This document shows positions 15,765 through 24,385 of a stretch of DNA of 64,000 nt, piece after piece (positions within the stretch are counted from its first letter, which is position 1; each line of letters starts with the position of its first letter). This DNA comes from an uncultured Alphaproteobacteria bacterium (GTDB lineage Bacteria; Pseudomonadota; Alphaproteobacteria; Geminicoccales; Geminicoccaceae). Made by a program: the position numbers and the translations under genes. The notes below the pieces were generated by a model that worked only from the letters and a program-made list of their open reading frames with translations, ran no database searches and was not told the origin of the DNA. The stretch lies in NCBI GenBank assembly GCA_937995535.1, contig CALKJU010000007.1, positions 1 through 64,000 of the forward strand, written 5' to 3'.

Positions 15765-16685
15765 ATGACCCCCTTCGCCATCGCCGGCATCCAGCAGTAC
15801 ATCTCGGCCGAGAGCAACATCGAGGCGATGCGCTCGCGGCTGCGGCTTCTGCTGCATCTCTATCCGTGGGTGCAGATGGTCTTGTGGAGCGAGCTCGCGG
15901 TGTTCGGGCCGCAGCTCCATCACGCCCAGCGCCTGCCCGGGCCGGCGGAAGATGCGTTCCGCGAGATGGCCCGCCAGCACCGCCTGTGGCTGCTGCCCGG
16001 CTCGCTGCTCGAACGGCGCGACGGGCTGATCTACAACACCACGCCGGTGATCGACCCCTCCGGCGAGGTCGTCTGCCGTTACCGCAAGATGTTCCCCTTC
16101 ATGCCGTTCGAGGAGGGGGTGACGCCCGGGGAGGAGTTCTGCGTCTTCGACGTGCCCGAGGTCGGCCGCTTCGCGGTGCTCAACTGCTACGACCTGTGGT
16201 TCCCGGAGACGGCGCGGACGGTGACCGCGATGGGAGCCGAGGTGATCTTGCACCCGGTCATGACGCACACCATCGACCGCGACGTGGATCTCAACATCGC
16301 CAAGGCCTCGGCGGCGATGTTCCAGGCCTACCTGTTCGACATCAACGGTCTCGCCGTGGGCGGCAACGGCCAGTCCTGCGTGGTCGATCCCGCCGGCCGG
16401 GTGCTGCACCAGAGCGGCACCGCCGAGGAGTTCATACCCATCGAGATCGATCTCGATCAGGTCCGGCACCAGCGCCGCCGCGGCATGCGCCATCTCGGCC
16501 AGCCGCTGAAGAGCTTCCGCGACAGCAAGGTGCATTTCGAGGTCTACGACCCCGGCCTGCGCGACCTCTCCTATCTCGCCAGCCTGGGGCCCCTGGCCAA
16601 GCCCGACCGACCGGGAGCGCGGGCGGTTGGCGACGCGGCCGAGGAGGCGGTCACGCACCCCTCGGCCCCGGCCGACGTCGGCTGA
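15765..16685 (+). CDS. Nitrilase-superfamily carbon-nitrogen hydrolase (amidase)
   Basis: 306-residue cytoplasmic C-N hydrolase with the Glu-Lys-Cys triad: E43 in LWSELAVFG, K108 in CRYRKMFPF, C141 in LNCYDLWFPE. The YRKMFPFMPFEEGVTPG stretch resembles aliphatic-amidase/formamidase-like members, which release ammonia from small amides; the exact substrate is not determinable. ATG preceded by AGGAG. It stands between two C45-type genes and, after its TGA, the next gene continues in the same frame only two codons later, so translational coupling is likely. The 278-bp gap upstream shows no gene and may hold its promoter. Confidence 0.85.
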   Translation: MTPFAIAGIQQYISAESNIEAMRSRLRLLLHLYPWVQMVLWSELAVFGPQLHHAQRLPGPAEDAFREMARQHRLWLLPGSLLERRDGLIYNTTPVIDPSGEVVCRYRKMFPFMPFEEGVTPGEEFCVFDVPEVGRFAVLNCYDLWFPETARTVTAMGAEVILHPVMTHTIDRDVDLNIAKASAAMFQAYLFDINGLAVGGNGQSCVVDPAGRVLHQSGTAEEFIPIEIDLDQVRHQRRRGMRHLGQPLKSFRDSKVHFEVYDPGLRDLSYLASLGPLAKPDRPGARAVGDAAEEAVTHPSAPADVG

Positions 16686-16691
16686 GCGGCC

Positions 16692-17666
16692 CTGATCGGC
16701 CGTCGGTTCCGCGCCATCGCCGAGACGCGACCGGGGGCGCGGCTCGCCGCCCTGCTCCACCGCTACTGGCCCGGCTATCGGGCCTTCTGGGCCAAGGACG
16801 GGCCCGAGGCGCGTCCGGGGCTGGCGGCGTGTCGCGCCGCACTCGCGCGGCACATGCCGGAGCTGCTGCCGCCGTGGGAGGCGCTGGTCGCGGCGGCCGG
16901 TAGCGACGAGGAGCAGGCCCGGTTCCTCTCCCTCTGGTGCCCGCCGGACTTCCAGCACGGCTGCAGTCAGGCGATCTGGACCCGCCGGCCCTACGCCATC
17001 GTCCGCAACTACGACTACCCGCCGACCGCGTTCGACGCCGTGCTCCTGCGCGCCGAGCTCACCGGCACGGCGAGCTTGGCGATGACCGACTGCGTGTGGG
17101 GCGTGCTCGACGGCCTGAACGCGCACGGCCTCGCGGTCAGCCTGTCGTTCGGCGGACGCCCCGCCCGCGGCCCGGGCTTCGGCGTCGCCTTGATCCAGCG
17201 CTACCTGCTCGAGACCTGCCGCGATGTGGCCGACGCGCTGGCGGCGTTGCGCCGGATCCCGGTTCACCTCTGCTACAACATCGCCCTGCTCGACCGGACC
17301 GGCGAGCGCGCGCTCGTTGAGATCGCGCCGGACCGCGCACCGGAGCTGCGCCGTCAGGCCTTCGCCGGCAACCGCCAAGGCGACCACACCCGCCCGGACG
17401 GGGCCCATCTCCACGACACAGTGCGCCGCGAGGCCCTGCTCGCCGCCTGCCTCGCCAACCCGATGGAGACGCTGCCCGGCCTGGTCGACCGGTTCCTCGC
17501 CCCACCGCTGTTCCGGCCGTTCGGCGCGGACGGCTGGGGCACGCTCTACACCGCCTGCTGGCTGCCGCAGACGGGCGAGGCCCGGCTGTGCTGGCCGCGT
17601 CAGGACTGGCGGCAGGGCCTCGCCAGCTTCCACGAAGGCGAGCGGATCGCTGTCTACGCCGCTTGA
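16692..17666 (+). CDS. C45-type acyltransferase/amidase family protein (copy 2), non-standard start
   Basis: About 324 residues, clearly paralogous to the protein at 14500-15486: RRFRAIAETRPGARL, YWPGYRAFW, ARHMPELLPPWEAL, LWCPPDF-HGCSQAIW with the putative self-cleavage Gly90-Cys91, VRNYDYPP, VLDGLNAHGLAVSLSFGG and GNRQGDHT. Homology begins right after the amidase stop, but no ATG, GTG or TTG exists between that TGA (16683-16685) and the ATG at 16854, which lies ~55 residues inside the conserved region. The only near-cognate codon at the right place is CTG at 16692. Either translation begins at CTG, or at 16854 giving a shortened propeptide, or ribosomes read on from the amidase. Start uncertain, family assignment firm. 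Confidence 0.7.
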   Translation: MIGRRFRAIAETRPGARLAALLHRYWPGYRAFWAKDGPEARPGLAACRAALARHMPELLPPWEALVAAAGSDEEQARFLSLWCPPDFQHGCSQAIWTRRPYAIVRNYDYPPTAFDAVLLRAELTGTASLAMTDCVWGVLDGLNAHGLAVSLSFGGRPARGPGFGVALIQRYLLETCRDVADALAALRRIPVHLCYNIALLDRTGERALVEIAPDRAPELRRQAFAGNRQGDHTRPDGAHLHDTVRREALLAACLANPMETLPGLVDRFLAPPLFRPFGADGWGTLYTACWLPQTGEARLCWPRQDWRQGLASFHEGERIAVYAA

Positions 17667-17775
17667 CGACATTCAGTCGTCAGCGCGCTCGCCCACCCCC
17701 GCTGGACGCCCGCGGCGCCTCTTGCCATTCTAGGGCTGGTGCGCGTGGCGGACCGGGGGAAGGGCGGGAGGCGAC

Positions 17776-19530
17776 GTGGCGACGATCACCGTGCACGAGG
17801 GCACGCGGCCGCTCGAGCGGATGGTCCATCCTGGCTCGGGCCGGCGGCGTGCGCCGCCGTACAACAAGGGCCGACAGCTCGACGCGGCGAGCCTGCGCGA
17901 GGTCGAGGCCCTGCTCGGCGATCGGCCGCGCCGCCGCGACCTGCTCCTCGAGCATCTGCATCTGCTCAACGACCACTGGCACGGGCTGCACGCGCGGCAT
18001 CTCCATGCGCTGGCCGAGATCCTGCGCCTGCCGATGGCCGAGGTCTACGAGGTGGCCTCGTTCTACGCGCATTTCGATATCGTTCCGGACGGCGAGCAAA
18101 CCCCGGCGCGCACCGTGGTGCGGGTTTGCGACTCGCTGCCCTGCTCGCTCGCCGGTGCCGGCGCGCTGATTGCCGAGCTGGCGGAGCGGCTCGACCCGGC
18201 GGAGGTACGGGTGACGCGCGCCCCCTGCATGGGTCGCTGCGCCGAGGTGCCGGCGGTCGAGGTCGGGCATCGTCACCTCGCCCCGGCGACGGCCGAGGGG
18301 GTCGAGGACCTACTCCGCACCGGACAGCTCGATCCGATCGTACCGCCCTATCTGGACCTCGCCACATACCGAGCCGGCGACGGCTATCGGCTGTTCCAGA
18401 GCCTGCGCAGCCTTGACCCAACCGCTGCCGCCGAGCGTGCGGCGGAGCTGCTGCGCGACCTTGACGCCGCCGGCCTGCGCGGGATGGGCGGCGCCGGCTT
18501 TCCGACCTTTCGCAAGTGGGACTTGGTGCGGCGCGAGCCCCGGCCGCGCTACCTCGTCGTCAACGCCGACGAGGGCGAGCCCGGCACCTTCAAGGACCGC
18601 TACTGGCTGGAGCGCGACCCGCACCGGTTCCTCGAGGGGGTGCTGATCGCCGCCTGGTCGATCGAGGCCGAGCGCGCCTACGTCTATCTGCGCGACGAGT
18701 ACCCGCAGGTGCGGGAGATCCTGCGGCGCGAGATCGCCGCGGTCGAGGCCGCGGGACTGGCGCCGACCGGCTATGTCGAGCTCCGTCGCGGCGCCGGCGC
18801 CTACATCTGCGGCGAGGAATCGGCGATGATCGAGTCGGTGGAGGGCAAGCGCGGCCTGCCCCGCCACCGGCCGCCCTACGTGGCGCAGGTCGGCCTGTTC
18901 GGCCGCCCGACGCTCGTCAACAATGTCGAGACGCTGGTCTGGCTCCGCGAGATCCTCGAAGGCGGCCCGGCGAGGTTCGCCGCGCAGGGGCGGCGCGGCA
19001 GCAAAGGGCTGCGTAGCTGGTCCGTCTCCGGACGGGTCCGCGAACCGGGCGTCAAGCTGGCCCCAGCGGGGGTGACGGCACGCGAGCTGATCGAGGAGTT
19101 CTCGGGTGGTATGGCGCCGGGCCACACGCTCAGGGCCTATCTGCCGGGCGGTGCCTCGGGCGGGATCCTGCCAGCGTCGATGGCTGATCTGCCGCTCGAC
19201 TTCGGCACCCTCGAGCCGCATGGCTGCTTCGTCGGCAGCCATGCCGTGATCGTTTTGTCCGACAAGGACGATCTGCGCGCCGCGGCGCTCAACCTGATGC
19301 GCTTCTTCGAGGACGAGTCTTGCGGGCAATGCACGCCCTGCCGCAATGGTACGGAGAAGGCGGTCCAGCTCATGGAGCGGGAGTCCTGGGACCGGCCGCT
19401 ACTCGAGGAGCTGTCGCAGGTGATGCGCGACGCCTCGATCTGTGGCCTCGGCCAGGCCGCCCCCAACCCACTGCTCTCGCTCCTCCGCTGGTTCCCGGAG
19501 GTGGCTATGGCCTCTGCCAGACCGGCCTAA
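17776..19530 (+). CDS. NAD-dependent formate dehydrogenase, beta subunit (NuoE-NuoF fusion)
   Basis: 584 residues combining a NuoE-like thioredoxin-fold [2Fe-2S] domain (about 30-165; Cys118, 123, 151, 155) and a NuoF-like domain (about 200-575). NuoF motifs: GMGGAGFPTFRKW (FMN), NADEGEPGTFKDR, GAGAYICGEESAMIESVEG (NADH) and ESCGQCTPCRNGTEK with a later SICG cysteine for the N3-type [4Fe-4S] cluster. This layout is that of Fdh1B of Methylobacterium-type formate dehydrogenase, which passes electrons from the alpha subunit to NAD+. GTG start with GGGCGGGAGG upstream. The alpha gene follows after an unusual 345-bp gap. Confidence 0.93.
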   Translation: MATITVHEGTRPLERMVHPGSGRRRAPPYNKGRQLDAASLREVEALLGDRPRRRDLLLEHLHLLNDHWHGLHARHLHALAEILRLPMAEVYEVASFYAHFDIVPDGEQTPARTVVRVCDSLPCSLAGAGALIAELAERLDPAEVRVTRAPCMGRCAEVPAVEVGHRHLAPATAEGVEDLLRTGQLDPIVPPYLDLATYRAGDGYRLFQSLRSLDPTAAAERAAELLRDLDAAGLRGMGGAGFPTFRKWDLVRREPRPRYLVVNADEGEPGTFKDRYWLERDPHRFLEGVLIAAWSIEAERAYVYLRDEYPQVREILRREIAAVEAAGLAPTGYVELRRGAGAYICGEESAMIESVEGKRGLPRHRPPYVAQVGLFGRPTLVNNVETLVWLREILEGGPARFAAQGRRGSKGLRSWSVSGRVREPGVKLAPAGVTARELIEEFSGGMAPGHTLRAYLPGGASGGILPASMADLPLDFGTLEPHGCFVGSHAVIVLSDKDDLRAAALNLMRFFEDESCGQCTPCRNGTEKAVQLMERESWDRPLLEELSQVMRDASICGLGQAAPNPLLSLLRWFPEVAMASARPA

Positions 19531-19875
19531 GGTAATGAGATCACTACGAGCAGGACCTGACCCCGTGGATGAGGTTTCCGCTCTGGAGGCGAACCCGGAC
19601 CAAGCGCTCGAAGCCAGGCGAACGCCCATGAGCTTGTCCACGCTCGTCGTAACGCATGCCAGCGACTTCAGGGCTGCGAGCGAGGGGTTCCGCGACCATC
19701 GGCTGTCGTTCGGGGACGCCATGCCTGGGGTCGCCGCACGGCGGGCTGGTTGCGATGCGATACGCGCCGCCGCTGCCCGGGATGGACGAAGCTCGGGCGG
19801 CCTTCGCGACGTCGCTCCGTGCCGACCGGCCCACCAGCCACTTCGCGATCCGATTTTCGCAGGAGCGCCGGACAG
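19531..19875 (+). other. 345-bp spacer between formate dehydrogenase subunit genes, no gene recognised
   Basis: Reading frames here are open on both strands but none resembles a known family or has a good start and ribosome site. The third-position bias seen in flanking genes is lost over most of it. The last ~100 bases before the alpha-subunit ATG are open in another frame (LPGMDEARAAFATSLRADRP) and look more coding-like. An old insertion or a decayed small gene is possible. Confidence 0.4.
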
Positions 19876-22644
19876 ATGACCGACCCGATCCGCTTCACGC
19901 TCGACGGGCGCGAAGTCGAAGCTCAGGCAGGCGAGACGATCTGGCAGGTGGCACAGCGCCTCGGCGTCACGATCCCGCACCTCTGCTGGCTGCCCGAGCC
20001 CGGCTACCGCGCCGACGGCAACTGCCGTGCCTGTATGGTCGAGGTCGAGGGCGAGCGGACGCTGGCAGCCTCCTGCGTCCGCAAGCCGACCCCGGGCCTC
20101 ACGGTGCGTACCGGGTCCGACCGCGCGCTAAAGGCTCGGGCGATGGTCATGGACCTGCTGCTCGCCGACCAGCCAGCCAAGGAGCACTCACCCGATCCGA
20201 CCAGCAAGCTATGGGGCTGGGCCGAGCGGATCGGGGTTCAGGCGAGCCGCTTCCCGGCCCGGCCGCGGCTCGACGCGGACATGAGCCACACCGCCATGGC
20301 CGTGCAGCTCGACGCCTGCATCCAGTGCGGCCTGTGCGTGCGCGCCTGCCGTGAGGTGCAGGTCAACGACGTGATCGGGATGGCCTATCGCGGCTATGCT
20401 GCCCGACCGGTGTTCGACTTCGACGACCCGATGGGCGAGAGCACCTGCGTCGCCTGCGGCGAGTGCGTCCAGGCCTGTCCCACGGGCGCTCTGATCGAGC
20501 GCACGCTGCTCGACGACGACGGTCGCCGGGTGCGCTGGGAGGACCGGACGGTGGACAGCGTCTGCCCCTATTGCGGGGTGGGCTGCCAGACGACGATCCA
20601 CATCAAGGACGACCGCGTCCTGATGGTCGACGGGCGCAACGGGCCGGCGAATGAGAACCGGCTGTGCGTGAAGGGCCGGTTCGGCCAGGATTACACGCGC
20701 CATCCGGGCCGCCTGACCGTCCCGCTGGTCCGCCGCGCGGACGCGCCCAAGAGCCCGGACCTGCAGATCGCCGACGGCGAGGTCCTCGACTACTTCCGCG
20801 AGGCGAGCTGGGAGGAGGCGCTCGATCTCGCCGCCCAAGGCCTCAAGCGCGTGCGCGACCGCGACGGACCCGCGGCCATGGCCGGGTTCGGCTCGGCCAA
20901 GGGCAGCAATGAGGAGGCCTATCTCTTCCAGAAGCTGGTGCGGGTCGGGTTCGGCACGAACAACGTCGATCATTGCACGCGGCTCTGCCACGCCTCCTCG
21001 GTGGCGGCACTGATGGAGGACATCGGCAGCGGCGCGGTCTCGGCGCCCTTCACGGCCGCGCGCGATGCGGACTTCATCCTCGTCATCGGAGCGCGGCCGA
21101 CGGTCAACCACCCAGTCGCCGCGACCTACTTCAAGCAGGCCGCGAAGCGTGGCGCCAAGCTCGTCGTCGCCGACCCGCGCGCCCAGCCGCTCGCCCGCTA
21201 TGCCTGGCGCGCTCTCCAGTTCAAGGCCGGCACGGACGTGGCGCTGCTCAATGCGATGCTGCACACGATCGTCAAGGAACGCCTCTACGACGAGCAGTAC
21301 ATCCAGGCGCATGTCGACGGCTTCGAGGAGCTCGCGGCCCGGGTCGAGGGCTTCGCACCGGAGGCGATGGAGCCGCATTGCGGCATCCCGGCCGCGACCA
21401 TCCGCGAGGTCGCCCGCGCCTATGCGCGCGCCGAGCGCGCGATCATCTTCTGGGGCATGGGCATCAGCCAGCATGTGCACGGTACCGACAATTCCCGCTG
21501 CCTGATCGCGCTGGCGCTGCTTACCGGGCAGATCGGCCGCCCCGGGACCGGGCTCCACCCCCTGCGTGGCCAGAACAACGTCCAGGGCGCCTCGGACGTC
21601 GGCCTGATCCCGATGTACCTCCCCGACTACCATGCGGTGGAGAACCCGACGTTCCGCGCCCAGGCCGAGGCGCTGTGGGGGGCCGCACTCGACCCGCACC
21701 GCGGCCTCACCGTGGTCGAGATCATGAAGGCGGCCCATGCCGGCAAGATCAAGGCCATGTACATCATGGGCGAGAATCCGGCGATGTCGGATCCGGATCT
21801 CAACCATGTCCGCGCGGCGCTGGCCCGGCTCGAGCACCTCGTCGTGCAGGACATCTTCTTGACCGAGACGGCGTGGTTCGCCGACGTCGTGCTGCCGGCC
21901 TCGGCCAAGCTCGAGAAGTACGGAACCTTCACCAACACCAACCGGCAGATCCAGATGGCCCGCCCGGCCCTGCCGCTGCCCGGCCAGGCGCGCCAGGACC
22001 TCGACCTGATCCAGGAGATCGCACGGCGGCTCGGTCTCGACTGGCGCTATGCCGGTCCCGCTGAGGTGTTCGCCGAGATGGCGCAGCTCATGCCCAGCCT
22101 GAACCACATCTCCTGGGAGCGCATCGACCGCGAGGGCTCGGTCGTCTACCCCTGTGACGCGCCCGACCGCCCCGGTCACGACATCGTCTTCGCCGACCGC
22201 TTCCCGACCGACTCCGGCCGCGGCCAACTGGTGCCGACCGACCTGACCCCGCCGGCCGAGCTACCGGATGAGGAGTATCCCCTGGTGCTGACCACCGGTC
22301 GGCTGCTGGAGCACTGGCATACCGGGGCGATGACGCGACGCGCCCCGACGCTCGACGATCTCGAGCCGGGCGCGGTCGCACATCTCAACGGCCGCGAGCT
22401 CGCGCGGCTCGGGGTGCGCGCCGGCGAGCCGATCACCGTGACCACGCGCCGTGGGCGGATCACGCTCGCCGCACGCGAGGACCCCGAGGTCGCCGACGGA
22501 ATGATCTTCGTCCCCTTCTGCTTCAACGAGGCGGCCGCCAACCGGCTGACCAACCCGCAGCTCGACCCGTTCGCCAAGATCCCCGAGTTCAAGTTCTGCG
22601 CGGCGAGGGTGGAGCCGGCGGCGGGCGCCGTCGCGGCGGAGTAG
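19876..22644 (+). CDS. NAD-dependent formate dehydrogenase, alpha (catalytic) subunit
   Basis: 922 residues. Order: NuoG-like [2Fe-2S] domain (C37, C50, C53, C67), two ferredoxin-type [4Fe-4S] sites (C148/151/154/158 and C191/194/197/201), then the molybdopterin oxidoreductase with its own [4Fe-4S] (C230/233/237/264) and a Cys-His pair C371-H372 as metal ligand and proton acceptor; the ligand is an ordinary TGC cysteine, not selenocysteine. The C-terminal dinucleotide-binding domain (from ~LVLTTGRLLEHWHTGAM) is complete. It oxidises formate to CO2 and hands electrons to the beta subunit. Mo or W cannot be told from sequence. ATG at 19876 is chosen because the [2Fe-2S] fold starts at residue 3. 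Confidence 0.94.
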   Translation: MTDPIRFTLDGREVEAQAGETIWQVAQRLGVTIPHLCWLPEPGYRADGNCRACMVEVEGERTLAASCVRKPTPGLTVRTGSDRALKARAMVMDLLLADQPAKEHSPDPTSKLWGWAERIGVQASRFPARPRLDADMSHTAMAVQLDACIQCGLCVRACREVQVNDVIGMAYRGYAARPVFDFDDPMGESTCVACGECVQACPTGALIERTLLDDDGRRVRWEDRTVDSVCPYCGVGCQTTIHIKDDRVLMVDGRNGPANENRLCVKGRFGQDYTRHPGRLTVPLVRRADAPKSPDLQIADGEVLDYFREASWEEALDLAAQGLKRVRDRDGPAAMAGFGSAKGSNEEAYLFQKLVRVGFGTNNVDHCTRLCHASSVAALMEDIGSGAVSAPFTAARDADFILVIGARPTVNHPVAATYFKQAAKRGAKLVVADPRAQPLARYAWRALQFKAGTDVALLNAMLHTIVKERLYDEQYIQAHVDGFEELAARVEGFAPEAMEPHCGIPAATIREVARAYARAERAIIFWGMGISQHVHGTDNSRCLIALALLTGQIGRPGTGLHPLRGQNNVQGASDVGLIPMYLPDYHAVENPTFRAQAEALWGAALDPHRGLTVVEIMKAAHAGKIKAMYIMGENPAMSDPDLNHVRAALARLEHLVVQDIFLTETAWFADVVLPASAKLEKYGTFTNTNRQIQMARPALPLPGQARQDLDLIQEIARRLGLDWRYAGPAEVFAEMAQLMPSLNHISWERIDREGSVVYPCDAPDRPGHDIVFADRFPTDSGRGQLVPTDLTPPAELPDEEYPLVLTTGRLLEHWHTGAMTRRAPTLDDLEPGAVAHLNGRELARLGVRAGEPITVTTRRGRITLAAREDPEVADGMIFVPFCFNEAAANRLTNPQLDPFAKIPEFKFCAARVEPAAGAVAAE

Positions 22645-22661
22645 CGGCGCCCTCTCAGGCA

Positions 22662-22676
22662 GGGGCGCGACGCCCC
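22662..22676. terminator. GC hairpin between convergent genes
   Basis: GGGGCG-CGA-CGCCCC, perfect six-base stem just after the formate dehydrogenase alpha stop and before the convergent AA_synth gene stop. No U tract, so a weak or Rho-assisted terminator at best. Confidence 0.35.
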
Positions 22677-22728
22677 GCAAGGCGACGGCACGGCGATCGA
22701 AGCTCGAGATGGCCGGCCGCCGGCCTGC

Positions 22729-23277
22729 TCAGCGCGGCGGGCCCTTGCCGCAGCGCGGAGCGAGCCGACCGCCATCGGCAATCGCCATGACGACGACGAT
22801 CTCGTCCGGACGCGGCGCGTCCGGCACCATCACGGTGATCGTGTCGAGATGGTCGAACGACCATGCATCGTCCTTGTGACCGAGTGGCACGTCCAGCGTC
22901 GCTCCGGCGGCAGCGACCTTGACGTTGGACGGGATCAGCGCCTCGCCGCCGCCGATCGCGGTGCGCATCGGCTTGCCGAGGGTCGGATGAAGGCAGGCGC
23001 CGCCATGCTCCAGCTCGCCGGCGAGGCCGACAATGGCACCCTTGCCATAGGAGACGGGCGGCGCACCCAGATAGCCGACGAGGTCGTGCATGAGCATCTG
23101 CCCGAGCTCGCCACCGAACCCGAACAGCACGCTCAGATCCTCGGCGTAGCGGCCGGCCAGAGGGTTCGCGATGACGGCCAGCGCGGCGGCGCGGACGACC
23201 GGCCGCAACGCCACCTTGCCGAGTTCGGCCAGCACCGTCTCGCGGACGAACAGGGTCTTGCGCACGATCGCCGGCAT
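22729..23277 (-). CDS. AA_synth (DUF1185) family protein
   Basis: 182-residue protein matching the amino acid synthesis family (formerly DUF1185), soluble trimeric proteins of unproven activity found beside amide and amino-acid catabolic genes. Typical stretches are VIANPLAGRYAEDLSVLF, LVGYLGAPPVSYGKGAIVG and ALIPSNVKVAAAG. The ATG at 23277 fits the family's M-x-R-K-x-L-F-V-x-E-T start; an upstream extension would be Arg-rich and unconserved. Convergent with the formate dehydrogenase gene and divergent from the glutathione transferase gene. The family name does not establish an enzyme reaction. Confidence 0.8.
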   Translation of the reverse strand: MPAIVRKTLFVRETVLAELGKVALRPVVRAAALAVIANPLAGRYAEDLSVLFGFGGELGQMLMHDLVGYLGAPPVSYGKGAIVGLAGELEHGGACLHPTLGKPMRTAIGGGEALIPSNVKVAAAGATLDVPLGHKDDAWSFDHLDTITVMVPDAPRPDEIVVVMAIADGGRLAPRCGKGPPR

Positions 23278-23441
23278 CTCGGTGCCCCGCGGCTTGTTGT
23301 CTGTCGGCAGCCCCTCTCGCGCGTTCGCGCGCCGGCGACAAGATGGCGGCGGCACCCGGTGGCGGCGCCGTCCATCAGCCCCCATCTCAGTCGGCGGCGC
23401 GACGGCCGGCGCGCGTCATCCATCCAGCGAGGCCTGATACC

Positions 23442-24149
23442 GTGATCGATCTCTACTACTGGCCGACCCCGAACGGCCACAAGATCACCCTGTTTCTGGA
23501 AGAGACCGGGCTGCCCTACCGGATCCTGCCGGTGGACATCGGCCGCGGCGACCAGTTCAAGCCCGAGTTCCTTGCGATCGCACCGAACAATCGCATACCC
23601 GCCATCGTCGATCACGACCCGCCCGGCGGCGGCGCACCGGTCTCGGTCTTCGAGTCCGGCGCCATCCTGCTCTATCTCGCCGAGAAGACGGGGCGGTTCC
23701 TGCCGGCAGAGCTGCGCGGACGGGTCGAGACGCTGCAATGGCTGTTCTGGCAGATGGGTGGGCTCGGGCCGATGGCCGGCCAGAACCACCATTTCGCCCA
23801 GTACGCGCCGGAGAAGCTGCCCTACGCCATCGAGCGCTACGTCAACGAGACCAACCGGCTCTATGGCGTACTGGACGGTCGCCTGGCGGACCGCGCGTTC
23901 GTCGCCGGGGCCGACTACACGATCGCCGACATGGCGTCCTATCCGTGGACCGTCGGCTGGCAGCGGCAGGGCCAGAACCTCGACGATTTCCCGAACATCA
24001 AGCGCTGGCAGGAGGAGATCCGCGCGCGGCCGGCGACCGCCCGCGCCTACGCGCTGGGCGAGCACTATGCGAGCCGCGGTGCCACGGTCGACGAGGAGGC
24101 CAAGAGGATCCTCTTCGGGCAGACGGCGGCGTCGATCCGGCCACGCTGA
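23442..24149 (+). CDS. Glutathione S-transferase family protein (YfcG/YghU-like)
   Basis: 235 residues: N-terminal thioredoxin-fold domain (1-85) beginning IDLYYWPTPNGHK with the family's active-site Asn/Thr region, a VFESGAILLYLAEKTG glutathione-binding segment, and an all-helical C-terminal domain including GADYTIADMASYPW. The layout matches the YfcG/Ure2p-like nucleophilic GSTs, which act mainly as disulfide-bond oxidoreductases with glutathione. GTG start at 23442 where homology begins. It shares a 164-bp divergent promoter region with the AA_synth gene. Confidence 0.87.
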   Translation: MIDLYYWPTPNGHKITLFLEETGLPYRILPVDIGRGDQFKPEFLAIAPNNRIPAIVDHDPPGGGAPVSVFESGAILLYLAEKTGRFLPAELRGRVETLQWLFWQMGGLGPMAGQNHHFAQYAPEKLPYAIERYVNETNRLYGVLDGRLADRAFVAGADYTIADMASYPWTVGWQRQGQNLDDFPNIKRWQEEIRARPATARAYALGEHYASRGATVDEEAKRILFGQTAASIRPR

Positions 24150-24385
24150 CGGGTCGGACCGCAAGCCCGGTATTCGGAACTGTCAAATGCTGGAGAGAAC
24201 AATCCGGGGGTTCGCTGCGTAGATCAGTGCCAACCTCCGTCCGCTTTACATCAGGCCCGTGCGGTGCTGCGGGACGAGCTCGCCGCTCGGTTTCGGGCTG
24301 CGCGGCGACAAGACCCATCTGCGCGACGGGGCAGGATTCGCGCTGGAGATCGAGCGGGACGCCGCTGCCGCGCTCGAACCGGCTC

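Noticed and set aside
15765..17666. Selenocysteine or other recoding at the TGA 16683-16685 to give an amidase-C45 fusion
   Set aside because: No selenocysteine-insertion hairpin was evident after the TGA and the amidase is already full length; coupled initiation at CTG is simpler. Kept only as an alternative.
19544..19834. Possible small gene or insertion-sequence end on the minus strand in the formate dehydrogenase gap
   Set aside because: No transposase motif, no terminal inverted repeats and no ribosome site seen.
19876..22644. Selenocysteine-containing formate dehydrogenase
   Set aside because: The metal-ligand position is a TGC cysteine codon and the frame has no internal TGA.
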